Below, piece after piece: positions 1 through 6,057 of a DNA stretch of 8,288 nt (the stretch's first letter is position 1; each line of letters starts with the position of its first letter). Source of the stretch: JBGTLA01 sp041744375 (lineage in GTDB: Bacteria; Actinomycetota; Acidimicrobiia; Spongiisociales; ZC4RG35); the NCBI GenBank assembly GCA_041744375.1, contig JBGTLA010000005.1:1-8288 (forward strand). Reading direction: 5' to 3'. A model generated the notes under the pieces. The model ran no database searches. It was not told the origin of the DNA and was given only the letters and a program-made list of their open reading frames with translations. The position numbers and the translations under genes are program-made.

Positions 1-148
1 TTGCCGTCACCGGCAGCCGCAGCGGTCCCACTCCCCGAATGTCAATGGCGAGATCGCTGGCCGGAGCGGTCCGCCGAGTGCTGAACGACCCGCCGCTACG
101 CAGATTCCGCAGGACCTCGGCCAGCTCTTCGCGTGCCTTGCAAGCCAT
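1..148 (-). CDS. N-terminus of a 2OG-Fe(II) oxygenase-like protein (partial)
   Basis: Reading the minus strand from the ATG at 148 gives 49 residues running off the left edge: MACKAREELAEVLRNLRSGG, then SFSTRRTAPASDLAIDIRGVG and PLRLPVTA. Codon third positions are strongly G/C, as in the other genes here. The pattern 'helix, GSF, short linker, I-x-GVGPL-x-LPV' resembles the start of bacterial proteins with a C-terminal 2OG-Fe(II) dioxygenase domain, in which the GVGPL-LP stretch precedes the domain. The catalytic HxD...H residues would lie outside the window, so the assignment rests on this N-terminal pattern alone and is tentative. No clear Shine-Dalgarno sequence precedes the ATG; it was chosen because the sequence just upstream has no in-frame alternative that reads well. 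The gene diverges from the broken tRNA-Ala at 399. Confidence 0.5.
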   Translation of the reverse strand, partial: MACKAREELAEVLRNLRSGGSFSTRRTAPASDLAIDIRGVGPLRLPVTA

Positions 149-398
149 GGTGCCGGACCATAGCTACCCGACCGTCCCATCTCGCACCCCCCTGGGTGAA
201 ACGTTGACTGGGCGCCCGCCGCGCTATGTGTGGAGAGCGGCTCCATGGATCCGCGGCGCTCATTTGTTGCCGGTGAACACCTGCTTCTTCCCCAGTAATT
301 CGTGAGATACGGCGAGACGCAATCACACGCTAGGGATCGTTGAACGCGGGCCGTCCACTAACATGCGGTGAGGCTCGGCGGATAAAACCGCAGGTCAC
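149..398. other. Intergenic region between the oxygenase-like gene and the tRNA-Ala remnant
   Basis: No coding sequence is supported here; the open frames have poor codon bias and overlap the neighbouring gene in the wrong frame. The stretch should hold divergent promoters for the minus-strand gene at 148 and the plus-strand tRNA at 399. A weak -35-like TTGAAC at 340-345 lies at a reasonable distance before the tRNA, but no convincing -10 follows at 16-18 bases, so no promoter is called. Confidence 0.4.
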
Positions 399-446
399 GG
401 GGCTGTAGCTCAGGTTGGCAGAGCACCTGCTTTGCAAGCAGGGGGT
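399..446 (+). pseudogene. Truncated tRNA-Ala (anticodon TGC)
   Basis: The 5' two thirds of a tRNA-Ala are clear: acceptor strand GGGGCTG (399-405), D stem GCTC/GAGC (408-411, 421-424), anticodon stem CCTGC/GCAGG (426-430, 438-442) and loop TTTGCAA with anticodon TGC at 433-435. The match continues through GGGT of the variable region (443-446) and then stops. A normal tRNA-Ala would go on with a T arm containing GGTTCGA and a 3' acceptor strand CAGCCCC or CAGCTCC. Neither is found downstream, and the small hairpin TGGT-TTTG-ACCA just after is too short to be a T arm. This is therefore a broken copy. Such breaks are typical where integrative elements have recombined at a tRNA gene, although normal integration restores the tRNA, so a later deletion is implied. 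Confidence 0.8.
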
Positions 447-501
447 GAAAAGCGGCGAAATGGTTTTGACCACGGTGTCTGCGCCGCTTCCCCGTCGATT
501 T

Positions 502-528
502 TCCCAGGAATGCTCCCAGGAACGTTCC
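502..528. repeat. Tandem 9-bp direct repeat overlapping a 10-bp palindrome
   Basis: TCCCAGGAA occurs at 502-510 and again at 514-522, a 12-bp period. The second copy overlaps a perfect palindrome GGAACGTTCC at 519-528. The block sits 55 bases beyond the tRNA-Ala break. Regularly spaced short direct repeats flanking a core site are how arm-type sites of tyrosine integrases look, so this could be part of an old attachment region. It could also be an operator or chance. No integrase gene is seen nearby. Confidence 0.4.
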
Positions 529-606
529 ATTATCTTGCGCTGTCTGCCGGTGGTGCATCGCCATGGAAGAGTTGGTCAGCCGGTCGAACGACGACTGAAG
601 CTCGAG

Positions 607-1343
607 GTGCAGGGGCGTGGATGGCCCGAGGGAACTTACCAGCTGACCTTAGGTACCAACGGACACGGACCGCTGCCTTTGCCGGCAGGGTCGGCAACGG
701 ATCCCAGCCCAGCTCGGACAGCAGGAAGGGGCCTGACACCACTGCAAGGTGGGACCCCATCGACGTGGAGTACGCCATCGGGAACCGAAGGTTCGGGTGT
801 GTGGTCTCGGGCCAGGTTCAGAGAGTTCGTTGTATAGGGGGCGCCACCACCCCATCGACGTCTGCTGTCATCAGCTCCCAGCCTTCGATCGGCACCGCAT
901 TGGGACCGAGACACCACTGCGGCGATCGCCGGTGTCACCTCGTTCACCACGCCGGACGACTTGCTCAAAGGCTTTCGCGATGCGATCGCATTTCGGGTCG
1001 CTAATATCGGCGAGGCCTATCGGCAGACCGGCCTTCCCGAGAACCTGAGTCGCTTTCGGTCGACGGGGGCTTAAGCCAATCCCGGCATCTAATTCAGCGG
1101 CAGGCGACGTATGGGATATTCCCGTCGCCCTCTTGGACCCTGCCCGGAGGCGACTGCACTCGGGGCGCCGTTCATGGCGGGAGTAGCGGCAGGACACATC
1201 AGTGCTTGTGACGTGCAGGCGGCGACGTCGACGAGGACGGTCATAGAGCCGGCGGATCACCCCATGCTCAATATGACTACGACACTTGGAAAGCATTCGC
1301 CCGGTCAGCACGCACACGAGTGAATCGCCCAGCCGATCGATGA
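607..1343 (+). pseudogene. Degraded FGGY-family carbohydrate kinase (C-terminal part)
   Basis: Family motifs appear in the right order but in changing frames. Near 637-663 EGTYQLTLGTNG resembles the GTSG phosphate-binding strand. After a stop at 835-837, the same frame (about 886-1065) gives a GERSPxWD-like segment HWDRDTTAAIAGVTSFTTPD, then DLLKGFRDAIAFRVANIGEA and a segment ending RSTGA, matching the 'TTxxDLLRAxxEGVAF...' helix and the strand leading to the GGG loop; TAA follows at 1072. Another frame (1085-1143) gives ASNS...GDVWDIPVALLDPA, the frame changes to PEATALGAPFMAGVAAG (1144-1194), and a last frame gives HAQYDYDTWKAFAR to a stop at 1341. The roughly 78-residue spacing from GTNG to HWD fits FGGY kinases. 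The gene lacks its N-terminal domain and has several frameshifts, so it is dead. The sugar once phosphorylated cannot be told; gluconokinase or xylulokinase relatives fit best. Confidence 0.7.
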
Positions 1344-1344
1344 C

Positions 1345-1426
1345 GAGCGTATCGGAGAGCGGACCCGGGAGGCCCTGGCTCGTGCCCGGGCCGATGGAGT
1401 TCAGGCTTGGGAGGCCACGTACGTTG
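1345..1426 (+). pseudogene. Serine recombinase (resolvase/invertase) fragment
   Basis: Frame one from 1345 reads ERIGERTREALARARADG, and one base change of frame at about 1399 gives FRLGRPRTL. Together this is the E-helix and linker signature of serine recombinases, 'RxxERTREALxxxxxxGVRLGRPR', which joins the catalytic domain to the DNA-binding helix-turn-helix. Neither the catalytic serine domain before it nor the helix-turn-helix after it is recognisable. Only about 27 residues remain, with a frameshift, so it is a relic. It directly abuts the end of the kinase relic, consistent with mobile-element scarring. The short length limits certainty, but the motif is distinctive. Confidence 0.55.
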
Positions 1427-1717
1427 AGATTCCGACCTCGGCGTTGAAGGAACCAGGTTGCAGCTTGAGCTCGATGGCGTACAGGAACTCGCCTCCGACG
1501 GGCTGGACTCCACCGTCAGGGAACTAGACGCGTGAGGTCGCTCAAGTTGACTCAGACCCGTTCCTGGCGTCGGCAAGGCGAAACGAAGGGGGAGGCGTTT
1601 CTGATCCGACCTCCTCGCGATCACAGCAGTCGGTCGCGTGAGGGCCTGCCACTACTCTGAGAACTCTCCGGCCGGTGTGCCAGAATCGGGTGTTGCCTTC
1701 GTTTGGATCGGAGCGAC
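1427..1717. other. Gene-poor stretch before the HEPN gene
   Basis: No intact gene is seen. One frame at 1456-1534 reads LQLELDGVQELASDGLDSTV and then RELDA to a TGA, with good codon bias but no start and no family I recognise; it may be more debris. The last 90 bases should contain the promoter of the gene at 1718, but no clear -35/-10 pair stands out. Confidence 0.35.
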
Positions 1718-2680
1718 ATGCCGCCATTTGCGTACCGTTTGCAGTTCTTGGTTCCTAAGGATCGGCTCCCACCCACGCCGCATGACCACCCTCACGAGCT
1801 CAGCCGACCTGAAAGCGCCATCGAACTCCACATAGAGCAAGGGTCCGGTGGCCACCCGGACAGGCTGATTTTGACCAGCAGCAACATCCCGACCGCACGC
1901 GAGACGCTCCGGCGCGCCGAGTCAGTGAAGCGTGCTCTGATGAAGGCAGGGCTTGTCACCAGCGTTCCCATGCTGTTCGGTGACAACACCAGCAAGACTC
2001 GCTTCTCTCCGTCTGTGATCGACCGAGTGCGTGCCAAGACCGGGGTCACGATCCGTCCGGAGGTACACGGCATCGAAATCATCGACCAATCCAAGGGGCC
2101 TACTAACACTATTCGGGTGGAGGCGGAAGGGCGCGTGGGGACACCAATCGAGACGTTTCTGGACCAGCTCACAGCCGCGCTCGAACAGGATCATCCGGAA
2201 TTCGCCATCGACGACAAGCTGGGTCTTGCACTCGAAATCTTCATGGCGGCTGCCACGGAACACACCCCACGGGCGCGACTCCTCGACTTCGTGACCGTGC
2301 TCGAGATACTCGCCGACGAGCGACCCAGAACCGCCTCCGGTTTGGCAGTGATCGAATCAGCCCTCGCCGAGTTGGACGCTCGACGAACCGAAATGGACAT
2401 AACCGAGGCCGATTCGCTGCGAACTTCGCTCGCGCGGCTCAGGAACCGATCGATCACCCAATCAGTCAAAGATCTCGCTACCGGGGTCGATGCCGACGCC
2501 ATTGACGGCTACCACCAAGGCGACCTAACGCAGTTTCTCGGTCGCTGCTACACGACCCGCTCGCAGCTTATCCACGATGGTGCCGCACCATCCGAGGAGA
2601 ACGTCTCACTGCTGGCCGGCAACCTCCACTTCGTGCTCAGGTACCTGCTGCTCTGCCGCATCGACCAGACCGACCTGTAG
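1718..2680 (+). CDS. Apea-like HEPN domain protein
   Basis: This is an intact 320-residue soluble protein with strong G/C third-position bias. Residues 1-140 form a mixed alpha/beta N-terminal region I do not recognise. From about residue 165 it is helical and matches the Apea-like HEPN pattern: ALEIFMAAATEHTPRARLLD, then FVTVLEIL (171-198), a variable charged middle, and a final helix pair with YTTRSQLIHDG (278-288). R281 and H286 form the R-x4-H motif typical of HEPN ribonucleases. HEPN proteins often act as RNases in toxin-antitoxin, abortive infection or phage defence systems; that this one does is inference. The ATG at 1718 is preferred because GGAG lies 4 bases before it; a TTG at 1703 would add five residues. 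No partner gene (antitoxin, nucleotidyltransferase) adjoins it. It is the only intact gene among relics beside the broken tRNA, which suggests acquired cargo. Confidence 0.72.
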   Translation: MPPFAYRLQFLVPKDRLPPTPHDHPHELSRPESAIELHIEQGSGGHPDRLILTSSNIPTARETLRRAESVKRALMKAGLVTSVPMLFGDNTSKTRFSPSVIDRVRAKTGVTIRPEVHGIEIIDQSKGPTNTIRVEAEGRVGTPIETFLDQLTAALEQDHPEFAIDDKLGLALEIFMAAATEHTPRARLLDFVTVLEILADERPRTASGLAVIESALAELDARRTEMDITEADSLRTSLARLRNRSITQSVKDLATGVDADAIDGYHQGDLTQFLGRCYTTRSQLIHDGAAPSEENVSLLAGNLHFVLRYLLLCRIDQTDL

Positions 2681-3057
2681 CGACCGGTCGACGTCCGTCG
2701 GCTCCATCCCGCCGCTTTGCAGCCGCGGGATGCAAGGACCATCTCATATAGATCAATAACGCTCACGCCGCTACTCCTAACAGATCGATGCCTCGTGAAG
2801 CCGGGAAGAAGCCCGAGGGCGTTCGCCAGACGGGCGGCCCGATGAGGCCGATGCTCCTGAAGGGATTCCACCTGGTGCCCGGCTCGCGGTCGAGGAGGGC
2901 TCCATCGCCGCCCCCCAATTATCGACAGGATTGTGCGGATGTCCTCGGCGGCACACTCGGCTGGGCTAAGGAGGCTCCGACGATCGAGATGCTGGAGTCT
3001 GCGCTCGCTCGGTGACCCTTGTGACAACTTGACAGCTGGCAAAGTCCGTCATCGCCT
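2681..3057. other. Region without a supportable gene
   Basis: The stretch lies between the ends of the plus-strand HEPN gene and the minus-strand ccdA-like gene, so it should hold two terminators. An imperfect hairpin, CCCGCcGC-TTTGCA-GCcGCGGG, occupies 2708-2729 just after the HEPN stop, but there is no T-tract after it on either strand. A plus-strand frame ends at 3015 with DCADVLGGTLGWAKEAPTIE and then MLESALAR. It looks like a possible old C-terminus, but the upstream part is arginine/proline-rich and gives no family. Nothing else is seen. Confidence 0.35.
2708..2729 (+). terminator. Possible hairpin terminator after the HEPN gene
   Basis: Five G/C pairs, one C-C mismatch and two further pairs close a six-base loop, 27 bases after the HEPN stop codon. 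The missing T-run makes intrinsic termination uncertain, although many actinobacterial terminators lack one. Confidence 0.3.
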
Positions 3058-3933
3058 TCAGCGTCGGGAGTCCTCTGTCGGGAGTACGGAGTCGTCGGCG
3101 ACGGCGTTTTGCTCCCCGCCCTTGCGGGCTCTGGACCGGATGCCGGTCCATGCCAGAGCCACCACCACCAACAAAGCAATTGTGAGGGGACGATCGGCGA
3201 TGAAGCGGGTGACCGACGATGACCACTCGTCGACTGCTCTCACCAGTCGGTTCGTTCCAAGGGCAACAGCACCGACGGACAGGATCGTGGCCCAGTACCA
3301 GACGATGAAGAGCCCGGCCACAAGCATGATCCATCCCGATATCTTGTCGAGCCTGGCGGCCAGGGGCCGCATCCGATCGATGATGGTGCGGCGTCCACCT
3401 GCGACCGCCAGCGTGAGCCCTACCACCACCACGGCCATCCCCGCACCGTAGGCAACGAAGGTGAGGACGGCCTGAGCGAGCGAACCTGACGCTACGGCGC
3501 CGGTGACCAGAGTCAAGAAGATGGGGAGTGTGCACGAGAGGGATGCCACCGCATAGGACACTCCGAACACGAACATGCCGCCGGGGGATCCGCTCTTGCG
3601 CACTCGTCCCGGACCACGCAGATACGGCAAAAGGCGCTTACCCAGCAGTTGGCTGATCCCGAAGAAGATCAGGCCGATGCCCACCACCAAGGCCATCCAG
3701 GGCAACGCGCCGACAACGGCCCGGATGCCCATACCGATGAGAACTCCTGCCACGGAGAACACGACGAGGAACCCCGCCGCCACCGAGAGCGCCACCGTTC
3801 CCACCCGAAGGGAACGACGCCGAGTTCCCTCGCCCAGAAAGAACCCCAGATAGGCGGGCAGCATGGCGAATCCACATGGATTGAACGTGGAGACCATCCC
3901 GGCGGCGAAGGCTGCGATCAGAATCGTCGTCAT
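3058..3933 (-). CDS. ccdA: CcdA/DsbD-type transmembrane thiol-disulfide transporter
   Basis: This family carries reducing equivalents from cytoplasmic thioredoxin across the membrane to extracytoplasmic thioredoxin-like proteins, for example in cytochrome c maturation. The 291-residue protein has the diagnostic motif STFNPCGFAMLPAYLGFF with Cys20 in the first segment, and SLSCTLPIF with Cys134 in the fourth. Together these form the redox pair. Hydrophobic segments lie at about 3-32, 45-70, 76-96, 120-150, 155-180 and 198-222, the usual CcdA six-helix layout. An extra helix at about 249-266 and a polar tail (267-291) extend it beyond the usual roughly 220-240 residues. The ATG at 3933 is kept because it begins just before the first helix; the GAAGG before it is only one base away, an odd spacing. 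No thioredoxin, ResA or cytochrome c synthesis gene is next to it, so its client is unknown. It lies 109 bases downstream of the epimerase-like gene on the same strand. Confidence 0.85.
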   Translation of the reverse strand: MTTILIAAFAAGMVSTFNPCGFAMLPAYLGFFLGEGTRRRSLRVGTVALSVAAGFLVVFSVAGVLIGMGIRAVVGALPWMALVVGIGLIFFGISQLLGKRLLPYLRGPGRVRKSGSPGGMFVFGVSYAVASLSCTLPIFLTLVTGAVASGSLAQAVLTFVAYGAGMAVVVVGLTLAVAGGRRTIIDRMRPLAARLDKISGWIMLVAGLFIVWYWATILSVGAVALGTNRLVRAVDEWSSSVTRFIADRPLTIALLVVVALAWTGIRSRARKGGEQNAVADDSVLPTEDSRR

Positions 3934-3974
3934 ACCTTCACTAACAGGTCTTTCTGAGCCGTCGATGTTCCCTT

Positions 3975-3988
3975 GTCGGAATTCCGAC
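3975..3988. promoter_or_regulatory. Perfect 14-bp palindrome before the ccdA-like gene
   Basis: GTCGGAATTCCGAC reads the same on both strands and is centred about 48 bases before the ccdA start codon, in the 109-base gap after the epimerase-like gene. Its size and place fit an operator for a dimeric repressor. On the minus strand it is followed by GGAAC and, after 20 bases, GTT, loosely like an ECF sigma factor promoter (GGAAC and GTT boxes), though the spacing is longer than usual. The function is inferred. Confidence 0.4.
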
Positions 3989-4042
3989 GATTCCAGGCTG
4001 AGCCCATCGAGGAGACCGTGACGACAGATCGAGAGCGGGCTC

Positions 4043-4768
4043 TCATGACAATCGAATCCGATAGGCCGAGCCGAACATGGCGGGAACGGCCAGCCCGAGG
4101 CGCCGGTACACGATCTCGGGAATGCCGATGTCGGCCAGCCACAGCTCGCCGATGGCGTCCTCGTCGAGTCCCGTCTTGGGAAGCGCCAGAGTCAAGGTGA
4201 CCTCAGCCCGGACATGCTGACCCGGCGTGGCGCCGGTCGTGGCGTCTACTCCGGAGGGAACATCGAGCGACACCACCGGTGTTGACCGGTCAGACGTCCA
4301 TTCGATCATGGCCGCTGCCGCCCCTCGGGGGCTGCCGCCCAGGCTGTACCCGATCAAAGCATCCACTATGAGTGCCGGGTCGAGTCTCCCGAGGGAGTTC
4401 GGGGCGACGATCCGGCCTGGTGTGCCCCGATACACATCGAGTTGAGCCGCGGGAACCGTTCCCAGGCGGTCTTCATCGGTGACGACCACGGTCACGTCGG
4501 CGCCCCGATTGGCGAGATGGCGGGCTGCGCAGATCCCACCGCCGCCGTTTCCACTCGTTCCCGCCAGGACCACGATGGGAGACGATCTCCAGTCGTCGCC
4601 CAACTGATCGATCACCGCCAGCGCCAGGGAGCGACCGGCGTTCTCCATCATCTGATAGAGATTGGGGCCCGTTTCCTCGATGGCGATCCGGTCGACACGG
4701 CGCATTTGCTCGGAGGTGATAGCCGGGACCTTGACACCGAACAGGGTCAGAAAAGATGAGACCGTCAC
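4043..4768 (-). CDS. NAD(P)H-hydrate epimerase-like protein, YjeF N-terminal domain only
   Basis: YjeF_N proteins epimerise damaged R-NAD(P)HX to the S form, which a dehydratase then repairs. Starting at the GTG at 4768 gives 241 residues, the usual size of the isolated domain; GGAG lies 5 bases before this start. Motifs in order: ITSEQMRRVDRIAIEETG (17-34), MENAGRSLA (41-49), VVLAGTSGNGGGG (66-78), AARHL, VDALIGYSLGGSPRG (135-149), VSLDVPSGVDATTG (166-179) and LTLALPKTGL (192-201). Most family anchors are kept, but the usual GNNGGDG loop reads GNGGGG: the aspartate is replaced by glycine. This may be a variant subfamily with altered activity. The C-terminal ADP-dependent dehydratase domain, fused in many bacteria, is absent and not seen nearby. 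A longer frame reaching 5005 exists, but its extra residues look unlike the family, so it was not used. Confidence 0.78.
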   Translation of the reverse strand: MTVSSFLTLFGVKVPAITSEQMRRVDRIAIEETGPNLYQMMENAGRSLALAVIDQLGDDWRSSPIVVLAGTSGNGGGGICAARHLANRGADVTVVVTDEDRLGTVPAAQLDVYRGTPGRIVAPNSLGRLDPALIVDALIGYSLGGSPRGAAAAMIEWTSDRSTPVVSLDVPSGVDATTGATPGQHVRAEVTLTLALPKTGLDEDAIGELWLADIGIPEIVYRRLGLAVPAMFGSAYRIRLS

Positions 4769-5007
4769 GGGTGCTCCGCCTCGTACAGCTTGCGCTTGGC
4801 CGGCTGCCCGCCGGCACCAGAGCCTGTCGCGCCGTCGGGAGCATGAACTGAAGAGCACATTCACGCTCGTTATAGCGAACCGAGCCGCTCTGCGCATCGG
4901 TGGACGCTTCCTCCAGTGAGGAGTATGTCGGAGCCCGACGAGGGCGTGGATGGGCAGGATTCCGACAGTGTCGACATCAGAGAGGTGGACCGGCTGTTGA
5001 CGCACTC
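4769..5007. other. Divergent intergenic region
   Basis: This stretch separates the minus-strand epimerase-like gene from the plus-strand membrane protein. On the minus strand a TATAAC hexamer at about 4871-4876 could be a -10 element for the epimerase-like gene, without a good -35. On the plus strand a frame starting at ATG 4925 reads MSEPDEGVDGQDSDSVDIRE and then VDRLLTH with high third-position G/C, and ends at 5113 inside the membrane gene. It may be a true N-terminal part of that gene in another frame. Confidence 0.35.
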
Positions 5008-5367
5008 ATGCGCTCTTCATCTCGCTGGTTCCCGGTCGTCGGATTCGCTTCCTTGTGGGCGGCGGGCGCAGTCATCGTCCCCGAAAGCACCTTCCACCTG
5101 GGACCGCTCATAGTCGCCGCCGTACCCGCTATCGGAACAAGACACAGGCGCCTCTTCTGGGCCCCCGTCGGCACCTGCCTGGCGGTAGGCGTGTCGCTCG
5201 TCCTGGCAACGCTGGGGCACCTGGGCGGCCCCTCGTTGCTGCCGGTTGGCGGGGCGCTGTTCGAGTCGACTGTGGCGGCTGTGCTGGGCGGGCTGGCAGG
5301 GTTCATCTTCGCCGGTCGTTTGTTCCCCCCGAAGGAGCGCTCTTACGGCGGGAGCCTCCAAAAGTGA
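5008..5367 (+). CDS. Small membrane protein of unknown function
   Basis: From the ATG at 5008 this is a 119-residue protein made almost entirely of hydrophobic segments: about 7-25, 31-44, 50-70 and 86-104, with short basic loops (RHRR at 45-48) and a basic tail ending KERSYGGSLQK. The positive N-terminus MRSSSR before the first helix fits a membrane insertion start. Codon bias supports coding. No family is recognised, and no ribosome binding site is seen before 5008. Good coding bias continues upstream in a different frame (ATG 4925), so the real protein may be longer and interrupted by a frameshift or sequencing error. It converges on the lipoprotein gene, with 44 bases between the two ends. 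Confidence 0.6.
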   Translation: MRSSSRWFPVVGFASLWAAGAVIVPESTFHLGPLIVAAVPAIGTRHRRLFWAPVGTCLAVGVSLVLATLGHLGGPSLLPVGGALFESTVAAVLGGLAGFIFAGRLFPPKERSYGGSLQK

Positions 5368-5392
5368 TTGATCGAAATCGCAGAGGGGGCGA

Positions 5393-5422
5393 CACGCAGT
5401 CTTCAGGTGTCTCAGCTGCGTG
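5393..5422. terminator. Inverted repeat between convergent genes
   Basis: CACGCAG (5393-5399) and CTGCGTG (5416-5422) form a seven-pair stem with a 16-base loop, lying in the short gap between the membrane gene end and the lipoprotein stop codon, which it overlaps. An alternative stem GACAC/GTGTC overlaps it. The position suits a bidirectional terminator, but no T-run follows on either strand. Confidence 0.3.
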
Positions 5423-6053
5423 GGTTGGCGATGATCCACTCACTCCAGACGATGACGTGTTCGTCGGCACAGTCGGCGACGTCTTGGTTCAATGCAACTG
5501 CTTCGGCCTCGTTCTCGGTGACGATGCCGGGCGCCATGGGATCGTGAACCTCGAGAAACCGACCCATGGACTCAGGAACCGGGTCCGGGTAGTTCCAGCC
5601 GCGATCCCGAATGCACCTGGTTGTGTTGATCGCCTGCTCGTTCAACAGCCGCACCTCGTCGGGCCGGTTGCCAGGCGACCACCCGTTTCCGGCTGCCTCA
5701 CTGCAAAGCATTACGTACATCTCCCGGTCGGCTGTATAGGTGTGAGCCAGATTCGCGTCCGCCAGCGACACCCGAACATCCTCCAGACACACATAGAAGC
5801 GCTCGATGGCACCGGGTATGTCGGTGGCGAACCCGTCGGCGCCGCGCTCGAAGTCCTGGGCAACGGCTACTCCAGGCGGCAACAGTGGAGGGGTTCCAAA
5901 GTGCAGACGAGGATCCAACTCGTCGAACGCCCCACAGGCCGATACCACCAGACACGTGCCGATCAACCACGCCCACCACCGTCCCGAAGAGCGCCACCGG
6001 CGCCAACGGTCCGGGTGACGAACCAGCGACCGGGGACGCCTCTCCGAAAGCAT
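5412..6053 (-). CDS. Putative lipoprotein linked to the GH15 gene
   Basis: The product has 213 residues from the ATG at 6053. A basic N-terminus (RRWRSSGR) is followed by a hydrophobic stretch WWAWLIGTCLVVSAC whose end is a lipobox, VSA-C40, so the mature protein should be anchored outside the membrane by its lipidated cysteine. The mature part is acidic and has four further cysteines (89, 117, 147, 195), enough for two disulfides, and a motif CIRDRGWNYPDP (147-158) of the 'C-x3-G-x-x-PDP' kind common in secreted actinobacterial proteins of unknown role. No enzymatic motif is seen. The GH15 gene upstream ends with TAG and this ATG follows after only four bases (cagc), which points to one transcript and coupled translation. 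A frame start at 6092 overlaps GH15 and is less likely. The function is unknown; a supporting role for the hydrolase or in the envelope is inferred from position only. Confidence 0.68.
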   Translation of the reverse strand: MLSERRPRSLVRHPDRWRRWRSSGRWWAWLIGTCLVVSACGAFDELDPRLHFGTPPLLPPGVAVAQDFERGADGFATDIPGAIERFYVCLEDVRVSLADANLAHTYTADREMYVMLCSEAAGNGWSPGNRPDEVRLLNEQAINTTRCIRDRGWNYPDPVPESMGRFLEVHDPMAPGIVTENEAEAVALNQDVADCADEHVIVWSEWIIANPRS

Positions 6054-6057
6054 GCTG

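Noticed and set aside
447..480. Unusual T arm completing the tRNA-Ala
   Set aside because: The hairpin has only four pairs and a four-base loop, and no strand complementary to the acceptor GGGGCTG follows.
358..564. Minus-strand frame containing GTFLGAFLGK that could be an integrase C-terminus beside the tRNA
   Set aside because: It runs antisense through the tRNA remnant and owes its repeated residues to the TCCCAGGAA repeat; no integrase catalytic motif is present.
432..1004. Long plus-strand frame of 190 residues
   Set aside because: It crosses the tRNA remnant and the kinase relic in a frame that disagrees with the kinase motifs; it shows no family pattern.
871..1317. Minus-strand frame of 148 residues
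   Set aside because: It is antisense to the kinase relic, arginine-rich and without recognisable motifs.
2548..3042. Minus-strand frame of 164 residues over the HEPN gene end
   Set aside because: Half of it is antisense to the HEPN domain and the rest is arginine/proline-rich with no family; only a short piece looks protein-like.
4769..5005. N-terminal extension of the epimerase-like protein
   Set aside because: The extra residues are unlike YjeF_N proteins, and the GTG at 4768 has a suitable ribosome binding site and gives the usual domain length.
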